From assembly GCA_028583605.1 (NCBI GenBank), contig CM053327.1, forward strand, positions 33,102,126-33,166,125: 64,000 nucleotides of DNA. Reading direction: 5' to 3'. Positions 12,901 through 27,900 of this stretch are shown here, piece after piece. Source of the DNA: Dastarcus helophoroides. Its lineage: Eukaryota > Arthropoda > Insecta > Coleoptera > Bothrideridae. Position 1 is the first letter of the stretch; every line of letters begins with the position of its first letter. Made by a program: the position numbers and the translations under genes. Below the pieces are notes generated by a model. That model made no database searches, was not told the origin of the DNA, and was given only the letters and a program-made list of their open reading frames with translations.

Positions 12901-15900
12901 ATGTACACAATTAAATAAGTTAATTAGCTTAAATATACAAACATAAGAGTGTGAGCACAGGTGCTTTTTTGCAATCAAACGAAATTAAACAAATAATCCC
13001 AAACTGGCAACTAAATTTCCATCATCCTTTGGCAAATAGATGAAGGAGGTTTTCACATTTTTATTTAGGCTTTTTAAATTAAAGAACTTTCGAGTTTAAA
13101 ATTTGAATAGAAATTTCGAAAAAAGGGCACAAAGCAAAACTTTGATTTTAATTTAGAAAGTTTAAATTCTGTCTAACTATTTCTTAAAATTTTCAACTCA
13201 GAGGCAAAATTTGGAAATAATACAGTTTGAGAAGAAAAACTCAGCACTTCAATGTAAACATCGGAAGTGCCAGTTGAAACCAAAATTTTTAGTTTAAAAT
13301 ATTTAGAAGTTTATGTTAAAAAAAAAGAACTCGTGAAAAGACCAAATATGCATTGATCACTTACAAGAATTTGGATAAAATTGTAAGGAGATTGAAATTC
13401 ATTCATAAACGTCAGCTGTTAACGAGTATAGGCAACTTTAAATACAAGCCCGTGCCGAAGTCCAAAGAATGCTTGAAAATGCCAGTTCTGCTGGCGAAAT
13501 ACGTATCGCCTAATTATTTATTTAATTGCCGATGTGGTAAAGGGGTGAAACCTTCTTTGGATTTAATCACAAGGCACAGTGTTTAGTTCAGGGGTTTAGC
13601 CCGTGTATTATTCATTATAGACCAATACCTCACTGCGGGGGGGTTATGTTTTAAAAAAACACGACGCAAATTGAAACGACGCAAAGTAAATTAAGATTTT
13701 CTATAGCAAACCATGTAAAGATCGAAGATAGGTTCCAGGGTTACAAAAATACTACTTTTTAAAAAGAAAATTGAACAAAGTAAACATTTAAAAAACAAAA
13801 ATAATATAAAATTTTATTACATACATACAAAAATAAAAAATAAAAAACGTATTCAATTAAAACAAAATAAACTATTTAATTAATTTATGAAAAACAAAAT
13901 TAATATTAATCATTGTCTGATGAGTCCATAGTGGCTGTTGTCGTAAGTCGGCTTTCTTTCACAAAAAATTGGTTCAATGTTTGCTGAACAGCTTTTTTTT
14001 CAACGTAAAATAAATGTCCTTGTAGCAATTGATATTCGTAGCTACCGCCTGAGACACTTTAAAACTCCTTCCGCGGTCAGGATCGTTTTTTAAAAAAAAT
14101 CTCCATAGCTTCGTCAAACATATCGCTTTGAAAATTTGTTTGGAGGTTAAATTTTGTTCTTCGGAGATTTCTATTGAACGGTCACTGTCATCTTCTTCTT
14201 TAACAAATTGCAATTCCAGTTGCAATAGTTCTTCATTAGAGCATTCTTGGTTGTGCGAGGTTAGCAATTCATCTGTGTCAGTCTCCTCCATACCTTCAAA
14301 ATTAGACTCTCTAGCTAAATTAGAAATTTCATGACGAACAGCTGGTGTACCATCAACTTCTGCAACGCATATTCGGTGAACACATTCAGGCCATATTTTG
14401 CGCCAAACACCATTCATGCAAGATGGTTTAATCTCCTCCCACGAATCGAAAATAATTTCTATGGCATTCATAATGTTGAACTTTTTCCAAAACTCTAGCA
14501 TGGTAGGCTTATCTTGTCCGTCAGTCTCACTTAAAAGAAGTTTAAATGTTCGTCGAAGGTAATAACTTTTAAAAGTCGATATTACTCCCTGATCCATCAG
14601 CTGAATAACTGGTGTCATATTAGGCGGCAAAAATACAAATTTCCCGTTTTCTGACAACTCATCAACATAAACTGGGTGGCTAGGAGCATTGTCTACTAGA
14701 ACCAAAGCCTTGAAGTTTAAGTTTTCCTTGTTGCAATAAGCTTTAATTTCTGGAATAGCACAAGTTGAAACCCAGTTTTGAAATAATGATGTTGTCATCC
14801 ATGCTTTTTTGTTTGCTCGCCAGTGGACAGGAAGCAGATTCTTTGAACAACCTTTTATAGCTCTTGGATTTTCTGATTGATAAATGAGAAATGGTTTAAA
14901 TTTGAAATCACCATTAGCATTACCACCAAGAAGAAGAGTCAGTCTATCCTTGCTAGCTCTAAATCCTGGTGCAAATTTTTCTGTTCTAGATATGAAAGCT
15001 CTGTTAGGTAGACGTTTCCAAAATAACCCAGTGTCATCAACATTAAAAACTTGTTTCGGATCATAGCCACCTTCATGAATTAATGTTTTTAACTCTGTCG
15101 GGTAGCGTTCTGCAGCACTTAAATCAGCGCTAGCTGCTTCGCCTTTAAGAGCAATGCTGTGCAGATTTGTTCGAACTTTAAATCTCTCAAACCAGCCCCG
15201 ACTAGCTTCAAATGTTTCATTCTTGTCTGTATTACTACCACTAGCATTATCGTTGGATACTGCTTTACTTTTTATGACATCAAATAAGCTTTTTGCTTTC
15301 GCCTGAGTTACCATTTTACTTAATGGTTATTCTGTGCGCAACTTGATTTTCAATCCAAATAGAAAGCAAGGGCTCCATTTTGATCATCAAAGCACTCCTT
15401 GTATGGGTCATCGTTTTAGCATCTAATGATATTGCAGATGTTTCAGCCTCTCTTATTTTATCCCCAGCTCGATCTCTAATAGTTCTGACAGTTGTTGCAG
15501 CTAGACCAACAGCCTTTGCTATCTCCACAGCCTTCTCTCCCTTATCAAATCGTCGCAGAATATCTAATTTTGTCTCCAAGCTGATAGTTTTTTTTTATTT
15601 TTGGTAATTCTACCAGCAGCGCCCTTTCCACTCATTTGGCTAAAAAAATTACAAGTGTATGTAAAAAAATAATATAACTCTGTCAATAAATAAATTGGAT
15701 AAATATTTACCTTTTTTGTAACCAGAAACAACCCGTAAAAATTTATTATTCTCTTTAAAAAAAAGCACAACACACTAATTGAAACGTTACAAAAAACACA
15801 ACACACTATATAATTGAAACTGAACCCTGAAATTAGCAAAACAAAGTGAAATTAAAAGTGTATTAAAATTGGGTTAATTTTCGGTTAGAAAGGGAATCCC

Positions 15901-18900
15901 TGAGTTTTGATGGCATGGCGCAATTAGAAACAAAAGTGGTGCCATCTTTTAGAAAAAAAAGGAAAATTTAAAAAAATTTTAAAAGAAAAATTAAAGACTC
16001 GAACCCAAAACAACGCAACCTCGAAAATCTAACGACGCACAGTGAAAATTAATACTAATTAAGCAGCGACGCAACTTCGAAAAAATGCAAAACGAAACGA
16101 CGCAAAGCGAGGTATTGGTGTATACAATTTAGGTGGTTTTTAGGGCCCATTTTTATTACCTTAAAGGCTGAATTTTGAAAAAGCCGCCATAGGTGCTCAC
16201 CTACGTATTAAGAGGAATATCTGTGTGGAATTTCGTGCTCCTAGATTCACCGGGTCAGGTTGTGTGTTGTCTGTCAGTTACAGCTTTACAGAAATTTATT
16301 AGGTACATGGACCTTTTTCTTGTTTAATTTATATCACATTTATTACTTTAAAAAATGTTTAAATGTAAAAACGGGAAAAATAAAGAATCAAGTATAATTT
16401 ATTAAACAAAATTTAAGTCTCTAGATCCATTGTTAATGAATTTTATTATTATTATTATTTTCAGTTTGTATGTATGGGAGGGACGCCGAAAAGAATGGAA
16501 GAATTTGCTCATTACATAATGGAGACCATCGGGCACAAACTTCCTACAGGTACAACACTTATGGACATTAGTCGATATTCATATCGTTATGCGATGTATA
16601 AAGTTGGACCTGTCCTATCTGTTAGTGTAAGTATACAAAATTATTAAAAATACATTTCATAATTTATTTCATTATTTCGCTACATTCATTATATTCATAT
16701 ATTCTTTCGATGAAAAAATAATTTTCTAGGAAAATAAATATCGACCTCCAAAAACCATTTTTTTAACAGGCAATTTCCATCTTTTTTAAACACTGGCATA
16801 TTTTATTTCATTATTTCGCTACATTCGTTATATTCATATATTCTTTCGATGAAAAAATAATTTTCTAGGAAAATAAATATCGACCGCCAAAAACCTTTTT
16901 TTTAACAGGCAATTTCCATCTTTTTTTAAACACTGGCAAATTTTTTTAAACAACGTAAGGAATATAATTGTTATTATTTGAAGGCTCATATTTTCTTTCC
17001 AGCACGGTATGGGAGTTCCTTCTATTGGAATTTTATTACACGAAGTAATTAAATTAATGTACCACGCAAAAGCAAGAGATCCCATATTTTTCCGCATTGG
17101 AACCTGTGGGGGTATTGGACATGAAGGAGGCACAGTTGTTATTTCAGATGACGCTGTTGACGGAGTTGGCAACCACTCGTACGAAATTGTAAGTCACAAT
17201 ATAAAACTTTTTTTTGCGGAACGGACTGGTCCTTGATTATTTTCAAAGGTTGAAATAGAAATCTTGTCCTCTGAAACCAAGAAAGATTACAAAACACAAG
17301 AGCAATCTTTGTTGGCAGTAAAGTGCGTTCAGAAATTTCAATGAGAACAACCTACGTTGTATTTTTTAATCTTTCTTGGTTTCAGGGGACAAGATTTGTA
17401 TTTCAATTTTTGAATATAATACTGATTATAACTTGAGTCTGGTAGTTACATAAAAATAAAAGTATCAATGTTTAACAAATAAGAAAGTAATCACTATCCT
17501 GCTCGGCATTGTGTCCTGCGTGGCTGTCAACGATCTACCCAATCAGGCCCGTAACCAGGTGGGACTAGGGGTTGCAGCCCCCCCCCCCGAAATTTTTTGG
17601 CTTCACACTAGATAGAAACGAACTTTCCAGACATTTTCAAAAACCATTTTTAATGGATCATTTTGTTTTCCTACTGAAATGCAAGGATGCTTTTTTTCAA
17701 ATTTGGCGCCATTACTTATTATTAAAGACCGGATTTTAAGCAGAATCAAGCAAGGTAAAAAGGTGAGCAAAATATTAAATTAGACAAAAACAAAAAGCTA
17801 AAGAAGGCGCCAAAAAAGTAAAATACCCTAAAAAAGGCTTTACCAGACCAAAACTCACGATTAACAAAAAAAACATTTTGAAATCTCAGTCGAAATTAAA
17901 AAAAAAATGGGTTTTAGGTTATACTCAGGATATTCAGAAAGAGTAAAACATTTTCAAATGAAGAAGTTCGAGTTCATTCTCGAATTTTCACTCTAAACCT
18001 TGAAATTTTTACCTTAAATTCATTCGAATTTTTTTTCAGAATTTTGACTTTCAAATCTGAGATTTCGTTTCTAGAAAAATTTAAACTGTTCTTGAAATTT
18101 CTTTTTTTTTATTTAGAATTTCAATCTTACGTTTTAAATTTTATTTGAAAAATGTTGATTTTTGCAAGTTTTTCAAGCTTAAACTTCCCATTTTGAAAAA
18201 AAATCAAATCTTGAGAAGAACTGGAAATTTATGCAAGTGATTTTTTGAGATTTAACACCAAATTTTGAGAAAAACTTGGATTTTGTGATAATAGTTTTAC
18301 AGTTTTGGAATTTAAAACTTTAAATTCGGTATTTGAATAAAATTTTGAATATTAGGCTCTTTACTAAAAAATCAAAATCTCTTATAAGCCATTATTTTGA
18401 GAAAACATTTTTTAATAAGTTATTTTTATAAATTTGTTTTATAATTTTTCTAACATGATCATTGAACTTAAAAAAAAATGTCTAAAGTGTCGATTATTTT
18501 TTAAATTCCGAGTTTTACACAAAACTTGGGCATTTTTAAATTGGAAAATTTAGGATTTTTTTAATAACTTTAACCCATCAGCTTAATTCGAAATTTTTAA
18601 TTTTTTAAAAAAGTTTTATCTTCATAATAAAAAATTTCGAAATCTTTTGTTATGAAGTTGACTTGTTTATATTTCGAGAACGATTTCGAAAATTCGACTT
18701 TTTTCTCCAAAATTCGACTTCCAAGTGAAAACTTCCAAAAAAATATTGAAATTTCTATCTTAGTTATCAAATTTCAACTTTAATTAAGAAATCTTTTACT
18801 TTTAATCACGATATTTCAACTTTAAATTCATATTTTTAGAAAAAATTGATTTATAAAATGTTTACATTTTTTCATGACGAGTTTAAAAATGTCAAGATAA

Positions 18901-21900
18901 AAGTCGAAATTTAAAAAAAAATGAGGCTAATGACTTTGGTTTATTTTTCAAAATTTTTACATTAGTACTGGTTCAAAATTCAGACTTCGTCACAATATTT
19001 TGACTTTCTTTTTATATTAAATATATGAAAAAATCCCCTGGCCATTTTGAGAAAACACTAAAGTTTCAGGAAATATCAGTTTTTTTTTAGTTTTGTTTCA
19101 AGACAAAATGTTGAGTGTTATTAGTTTTTGTCAATAGATTTCATCTTTTGGAAATTAGAAATTTTTTTTAGAAAATTTTGACTTCAATTTAGAGAGTAAT
19201 TCTAAATCTCAACTTATTTTTAAAATCTCGAATTTAAAAAACTAAAAACTTCGAGTTCTAACAGGTAAATTTGTTAAGAATTAACATATCCTACTTTTTT
19301 GTTAGGAAATTCAAAATTTCTAAAAAAATTAGTACTTTTAGAAATGTTTAATAACGAATTTTGTTTTTTTTTTAAATATAAACACGGTCGTAATTAAACT
19401 TTTTCTAAAACGTGTTTGTCACTCTAAATGTAGACTTTTCTAGACCTTTTAAATTAAAATTCCAAATTCAAAAAAATCAAGATTAAGTTCAGGATTTCGG
19501 TGTCTGATATTTTTCACAAAAACTTTGGCGAAGTTTCCAGATTTCTAGAAGGAATCGAAGTTTAAAAAAATATTTGTGCGTTGGAAGTAAATACCAAGAT
19601 TTTAAGCTTTAAATTTTGAGAAAAAAAGTAAAAGTATTAACATCCTTCGCATATAAGAAAAAATCTAATTCAAATTGAAAATTTCCAAAAAAGAGCAAAA
19701 TTTTGAGATTAAAGGTAAAACTTACAAAAAAAAAACGATAAATAACTTTATAGCAAAAACTTTTTTTCGAAATTCGGAAGAATTAAATGCATTTCGACAT
19801 TACAAATTCAGATAGCAACAATAATTCCCAAAATTCCCTAAAATAAAAAACGTAGGAATTGAAGTTGTTGCCAATTAGAAAAAGAGTTGGATGCTAAAAG
19901 GAAATTTGAACTTAAAAAAAGAAACATCTAATCTTCCAGAATTTAGAAAGAATATCCAAATTCTAAATGTTCGGGTGCAAACTTTAAATTTAAGATAAAA
20001 GTTAAAATTATGAATTTAATCGAAATTTGAAAAAAATTTAAAAAAAAAATATTCCTCCAGCTGACTTCAAACTATGTCTTTAAATAGAGCACTTTTTAGA
20101 GGCATTTTTCATACAGAAGTGCAGGTTATAGAAGAGAGTTCAAAGATAAATTTTAGAAAAGGAATATTTTTCGAGTAATTTTATCATCTTACCCACAAAT
20201 CTGTTTTTATTTAGAAAAGAAATTAAGATAAATAGGCAACATTGTTGTTAAATTACTTTGTCAGAAGGTTAGCAGAGTTTTTTTTATATTTTAGTATACT
20301 TCTATACAATAATAATATTAATAGTAAAGTAGTATTGGACCGTGGCTTCTTAGCTCTAACCTAAACGGAAACAAATCCTGGTTGGGGGCCTGTACCCAAT
20401 ATCTATATTTTTTTATGTCGTATATATGTAGTATCTTCGACGATATCCATAACTCAAACTACTATATTTAACAATAAATACAACAAACGAATTTGAAAAT
20501 TTCATTACATTGCCATAAAATCTTAGATTTTCTGAGCCAGCTTCCCTTTACAGCAGTGGTTTCCTAGGCGGCGCGAGACTGTTGCAAGGGGAGCATGCAG
20601 CTGTTTCCAAAATATCTTTTTCGAATAAAAACCAAAATATATATATTGTATATTGTTTTGTAGCCCATTAAATAAATTATAATATCAGTTGAGTATTTAT
20701 GAAATTAGATTGTTAGAAAAATTAAGGGGGCGCAACAATTTGTTTTTTAAAGGGGGGCGCAGGTACAAAAAGGTTGGAAACCACTGTTTTACAACATCAT
20801 CAGCAGTAGAGTAGTAAGATATTTGTTCGTTGTTCTGTCAACTCATTTCCTAAATCAACAACTCTTCCCAGAGACTAACTCTTCCATTTAATATGAACAC
20901 GCCTTCACAGTTGCTATCTGCTGTTAAAAATGTGTTGGATGCAGAAAATCCAACTGTTTATTTATGAGTACAGTTCCGGGATTGGACCATGTCAAAGAAC
21001 TACTAAAAGTGTTCGACGTTTCGCCCACCATCGTAGGGGGCTTCTTTAGGAACAAAGAAAAGAAACAATAAATAAAAAAGACAAATATAAGGGAATATGC
21101 AAAAATGAAAGAATGAAAAGACCAATTTCAAACCATCAGAGCACGGTAACTCAGTATGTCCACCATACCAGAGGCGAAATACTTCTGAATTGAAAATCGG
21201 TACAAAGGATAAGAAAGTTTAGACAGAAGAGCACGGTAACTCAGTATGTCCACCATACCAGTGGCGAAACTCTTCTAAGAGGAAAGAGGGAAAGGAAAAC
21301 TTTATACACCATTCGTCTGCGCCATCACTTCCGAAGATTTCCGATGGTTGGTTTCCAGATGGAGGAAAGCATGTAACCGTCGACTCTGTTGATGTTTTTG
21401 GGGAATTGTTGGATTTCAATGGCCTCGCCTATTATAGTAATTGGGAATATTGGATATAATTGAAATGTTATCAAAGAGAATCTTATGTCTGGTCTCATGT
21501 TGATGTTCGCTGCGAAAATAAACCAGACCTAAGACATCTTTGGTGCTCGGATATTCGCGTCTTAAATGATCGCTCCGTTTCTCCGATGTACACTGAACCA
21601 CAAGAACAAGGAACCCTGTCCACCCAATTAGAGCAAAAGAATGAAATTTAATTTTTGGGAGATCGGAGCAGCGTTGGATCTTTGAGAATGATAAAAAAAT
21701 GGGTTTAATGTTGTGTTTGCTTAATAATTTTCCGATTTGAACTGTTACTCCGTGAACATAAGGAAGAAAGGCTTTAGAAGAGATTATTGAATTTTGTGAA
21801 GGACGAGGGGTAGGGTGAAGATGTCGTTTAATGACAGTTTCAATGTCGTGCGATTTGTAACCATTATTGCGGAGGTTCAAACGAATTTTGTTCAACTCGT

Positions 21901-24900
21901 CTGAAAGATTTATGGGTTGTGAAATTGCTACAGTTCGTGAAACCAATGAATTTATGACAGAAAGTTTTTGGGAAGGGTGATGATGAGGCTCTGCATGCAA
22001 ATAATGATTAGTATGGCTGAGTTTTCGATTAACGGAATGAGAAACGGGACCGTTTGGTAAACGGGTGATCAGAACGTCAAGAAAAGGAAGAGAACCGTTG
22101 TTTTCGATTTCCATAGTGAAGCTAATGGAAGAATGTAAACTGTTTAGGTGTCCTAAAAATAAATTTAGCGAATCCTTGCCATGTGGCCATACAATAAATG
22201 TGTCATCATATATTTATATTTATTTCGATCCTACATAAATTTAATGCGAATCGTATCTTTTAGTCAGTTTTAGGTAAAAGAGTCAAACGCCCTGCAGTAT
22301 TCGATAAGCAACTTATTCGAGAATTAAGAGCCTGTGCGGATCCCGAAGAACTCTACGACACTGTTGTTGGATGTACGATGTGCGCTAACGACTTTTACGA
22401 AGGTAATATTTTCCATCATCGTTTTTGAAAAACAAAAAATATACTCATCAAAGAAGGAAAAAAGTGTTTAATTACTAAAGCGGTTTTTTATTTAGTAATG
22501 TCAAAAAAAACTTAGATTTAAATCATACATATTTTTTTCCTACACATACTTTTTGAACTTTATTCAAAAGACGAGATACGTTATTTTTCTCAGAAAAAGT
22601 TATCAAGTCTACCTAGAGCGGACACAAAATACAATTTAGCAGCCGTTACGCTTGGTAACGGATTATGGGATATTTTTTATGGAAAAATTAAAAAAATTAG
22701 GAAAAACTACGTAGGACTACATTTTGAAATCTTCAATAGTCGAGAATAACGAAATAGAGGGGCCCATTTAATAAGACTAACCCTTCCTGTATATTTCGGA
22801 TGGTGAATCCACCACCCGAGATATTTTCGAGTGCACCCCCACATAGATATCCGCAGGCCATATTTCCAACTACTTTTTTTAACTGTCACCATGAAATGTT
22901 GACATATACAGTAAGATCCCGCTTAACGCGTAGGATACGTTCCATCAAAGTAGAGCATAATGCGAAACAGCGCTAATATGTAAATAATGGGGTTAGGGGA
23001 AGATGGATAGATTGGGTAGGTATTAAATTTAATGATTATGTTTTTTTTAATAAAAATAAAACCAAACATTTATTTCTTACAAAAATGAAAACAATATAAA
23101 CGAATATACTTATAAAAAAAAATAAAGTTCTAAGTCAGTCAGATCATTCAGTCTATTCTGTGTTTCCAATTTTCTGCCTTTTTGTCAAGAAAGCATCTAA
23201 TGTAGTTTGCGTTTTGTTAGAAGTTGTTGATAAGTGGATAAAGCATCTATAACACCCCGTCTTGTTTTTGAATTCCTGTCAAAATTTGGATCATTTTCAA
23301 CAAATTCGTCCATAATTTCAGTTATTGTGGTCAAACTCCATTTTACAAACGCCACCGAAAGTTCTTTTTACTCTTCTTCGAAATGACTACTATCAATATT
23401 TTAGTTTTCTTCTTGCTCAGTTAATTCCTTGAGCTCATCATTAGAAAGACTAGCTGCTGTTTCTTGAACTATTTCTTCGACGTCTTCCATTTACCTCATC
23501 TAAACCGGTTTGTTTCGCTAATTCCACTATTTCATCCATATCGATAGAGTGTCCAATGTCTTCGCTCTTACTTAAATCTGGCCAAATGTTCTTCCATACT
23601 TCTTTCAAAGATCTTTCTGTTACCTCATTCCAAGAAAGGTTTATGTTTTCTACACCATTCATGATATTGTAGTTTTTGCAAAATTTTCTTATTGATTGCT
23701 TTTCTTCTCCGTCTGTTTTTTCAAACATCTGCTTAAATGTTCGCCGCAAGTAATAAGCCCTAAAATTGGTCCATTGGCCTTGGTCCATTAAGGCAGTTGT
23801 GTTAGGCGGCAAGAAAACCACTTCGACTGGAATGCATGTTGTAAAGTCTGATAAATTTGTTGGGTGGCTTGGAGCATTATCAATTAATAGTGGTGCTATT
23901 TGTCCAAGTTTTTTAATTTCGCAATAACGTTTAACAGACGGGCAGAAATGTTCAGTGAACCAATCCTGGAAAATTTTCATAGTTATCCATGATTTTTTAT
24001 TAGACTCCCAAATTACAGGTAAAGTTGATTTAGATATGCCTTTTATCGCTCTTGGGTTTTTGGAGTGGTAAACTAGTAGTGCGTTTAATTTGAAATCTCC
24101 GCTTGCGTTACCACCCAGTGTTAAGCGATCTTTTGCAGCTTTAAATCCTGGTGCTCGTTTCTCTTCACGGGATAGAAATGTTCGTTTTGGCATTCTTTTC
24201 CAAAACAGACCTGTTTCATCAACATTAAAAACCAATTCTGAAGGATAGTTTCCTTGTTCAATTATTGTTTTTAATGTCGCTGGGAATTCAGCCGCCGCTT
24301 TCGTATCACCACTAGTGTTGGGTTGCTACATAGCAATCTGCTACTTTGACACTGCCACTTATTGAGTAGCAGTTGGAACAGTTATCAGTTCCTAAAAGTA
24401 ACTGCTGATCTTTCAGTCGTAGTTGTTACATTTTACGTTACCCAAGCTACCTGCTACTTTACTTACTTGACTCGATTAATCCCGTGTACTTTCGGTTCGT
24501 TTGCTTAGGTTTGTAGGCTTTATGATTGTTTCTTTCCTATAGTTGGAAGCATCTTAGAATTCTAATGATATTTCAAAATGAACATTTTGTTCGTATTCAG
24601 CGTATTTCTTGTAAAAAATAATAAGTGGTGTTGATAATCATGAATCTTATTTTTATGTTTTTATCCTTCTTTGCCTTTAATTAGTTACTATTAGATTATG
24701 TCAAATTAAAACAGCTCAATTATACTTTATATTTTATTTTAAGATTAATTGTATTAAAAAAATGCCAAGAAAATATAAGTACATAATACATATATAAATT
24801 AAACCATAACTCAAATGATGCACTTCTATTCCTATATTATGACAAATTAATATATTATAACTAACCTAACTTAAAAAGGGGGATCTGCAAATATAAAATG

Positions 24901-27900
24901 AATTAAAATATTTGTCTATTTCTTATTACAAACCATACTATCATTTACATGTAAAAACATAATTTTTCTCACTTTTTTTAAACTTAACCTATTTCTTCTT
25001 TCAATTAACAATTGTCCTGTCTTAGAAAACACACGTTCACAAGGCACCGAAGTAGCAACAGTTCCAAATTTTACTTTTACTACTTTTGCTAAGTTTGGAA
25101 AATTGAAGGAATTATTTTTCCACCATTTTAATGGATCATCTTCTCGGTGCAACAATGGTTCTTCTAAATATTTTTGAATCTCTACTACGGCTCATGACTT
25201 TTTATTGATAGAAGAGGCTGTTTTACTACAAATTCGTTTATCGAAAACATACTAAATAAAAAATTCGTCTTGAGATTCTTGAGAGGTAGATGACCCAATT
25301 GTTTCTGAATTGTCTCATCTATTTCTTGTAAAATTTCAAGTAGATAATAAAGAACTAGTTCTTTTGCCCTTTGAGAAGTATTTTCTGTCTGAAAGCCAAT
25401 ATCTTTAAATCTTGGGTCCAAAAATGTAGCAACAATTAATGCGCTATTTTGCTCCAAATCAGGGAATCATTTAGGGAAGTTTGAAGACTGACGATAGCTT
25501 GTTTTGATGTATTACTGAAATTGTTACTGGCTGACATTTTTTCGTAGACCTCCCTCAAACCTTTTGTTAAAATATTAATCAAAGAAAGTGTTATGTATTT
25601 TTCCCCTGACATCATTTTAGTAACGTATTCCAACGGTTTCAAAATTTTACTCAATTCGGAAATGAAGCTCCACTCGTCTACGCTAATTACTGGAAAACTT
25701 AGATTTAATAATGCTAGACTGCTTCGGATGGCCTCTTCTAATTCCACAAATCTTTGTAGCATGTAGTATGTTGAGTTCCATCTTGTAGCAACATCCAAAA
25801 TAAGTTTTTTCTCCTCTTTATCTTGTTGCCTAAGGGTTTCTTTTAATTTTAAGGTTACCTTTAAACTTCGCTTAAACTGAACAATTGTTTCCCTAACTTT
25901 GGTAACAGAACCTTGTATATTTGCGATTTTCAAGATATCACGCACTACTAAATTGATTGTGTGAGCATAACAACCAAAATGATTTATTTTTAAAACACCT
26001 TTTATTGCTTTAACAACGTTTGCAGCATTGTCCGAAATGAATAAAATAATATTATTTTTTTCAATTTTCCATTCCACCAATATTTTTTCTATTTCTCTTG
26101 CCAAATTTTCACTGATATGAGAATCTTCGAACCCTCTACATTCTAACATTACCGATGTGGGCTCAAAATCATTGATGAATTGTGCTGTTACCGCAATTAC
26201 ACTTTCGGTATTTCTGGATGTCCAACAATCTGTAGTTAATGTAAATGATTTTGACTGCTGAATTAACGATTTTGTTTTTGTGTACACTTCTTCATAAGCA
26301 GCTGGAAGTAGCACATTTGAAAGTGTTTTTCGGCTTGGCATGTTGTAGGAAGGATTTAGTCCTTGCAAAAACGCCCGAAATCCTTTATCCTCTGAAATTG
26401 ATAGTGGTTGAAGATCTTTTACAATCAATTGAATTAAAAGTTTAACAAGTCTTTTTTGGGTAGAAACACAAATATTGCGAAGCACAAAGGTTAAAATAGA
26501 TGACTGCGTTGATTTTTTTACTAGTGATTCTACGCCTATTTCCTCATCCTCAGTTGACTTTGAAGTTGAAGGTTGCGGATCCTTGAAACCTGTTAACGTT
26601 TCATCTGAAGTCTGCGAAAAAGTAGGTGTTAACCAGAGTCTCTCAATTTTTTCAAACTGTACTGTGGGATGCCTTCTTTCCAGGTGTTTTTTTAGATTTG
26701 TAGTGGTAGATTTGCAGGAAAAGACATAATTACACATTTTGCACTTGGCTTTGCCCGCACTGTCTTCTTTAAAGAAATTCCAAATTTCGGACTTCTTTCT
26801 TTTGTTACTCATTTTAGTTTGATATATATGAATTGAAATGCGAGGAAAAATGTCCGTAACGCAAACTAAAACCAAATGTGTGAATTTTAGGTATCCACAC
26901 TGATCACGAAAACGAACCGAACTTAAACAGCTGAACAAGTAAACTAGATTCATTTAAAAGAATGAACTATATTAAAAGCTTAAAAATAAACCACTTAATT
27001 TTTTCCCATAAGTGTGGTGGATGATATCTATATTACAATTAAAAACAAATATTTTTCTTACTACTTTTCCATCATTAAAATAGCATCGCTTTATCACCAC
27101 TTAAAATATTTGTAGCAAGTGCATCTTTTCACCCTATTCTGTCATTAATGTGTGCAGGACACTGCAGGACACTAATTAGAAAATTAATTTCTTTTTATGT
27201 GTTGAACATAAACTGATTTACTTGTTACTTCTTGAAAGAGTATTGGGATTGTTAAGAAATTAAGTGGGTACCTCGGTTTAAAAAGTCTATAGATAGCATT
27301 AAAATCATATGATGTTAGTTTAGGATTATGGGAATCGCCTGAGAACTAGAAAGCCACGGCAAACAGCATGACATAAATTTTATCCTAATTTATCTGAACT
27401 GCCGGGTTAAAAACATAGTTAACTGATTTCTCAATAGCCAATATCATTTTTAAGGTATTTTTTGGCATTACTGTTTAAATAGGGAAATCAGGGTATGTAT
27501 TGAGGTACCTTTTATCTCCGAACGTAACCTGATACCTGATCGACCCTTTATCTTGTCGATTTGGAGTGTGCCATACTTTTATCGCAAGCGTAACTGCGAT
27601 CTGTGCCTGTGATCACTTAGGCTTATTCCCAATACAATAATAGCAGTGACAAAAGTAGCAGTAGCAGTGTAGCAGAGTACAGTAGCAGGTATTCCTTGTC
27701 CGTTACTCGTTGCTCCATTTGATTCCGACTGCGACTGCGATCGTTTAACAAGTACTCATGATAAGTAACAGTGACAAAAGTAGCAGCTATTTAAAACTGT
27801 TACTTAATTGTAGCAGGAGCAACTTGTAAGTAGCAGTTAGCAGTTTTGCCCATCACTAATCACCACTTGCTACTTCTCCTGTAATCTTTATGTTGTGAAG

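Larger units (their letters stand above)
20930..22215 (-). mobile_element. Penelope-like retroelement, 3' fragment
   Basis: The 5' end is truncated within the reverse transcriptase at the DD catalytic motif near 22215. The rest of RT, the GIY-YIG domain and a 3' UTR follow. The UTR contains a direct repeat of about 34 bases, 90 bases apart (21138-21171 and 21228-21261), and a hammerhead-like motif near 21014-21050. Confidence 0.85.

Noticed and set aside
13917..13951. CTGATGAG, a hammerhead-like opening
   Set aside because: No GAAAC partner after a hairpin; it lies at the 3' side of the Tigger element.
24916..26812. Possible domesticated ZBED-type host gene
   Set aside because: Two frameshifts, flanking inverted ends and a perfect target duplication mark it as an ordinary hAT insertion.
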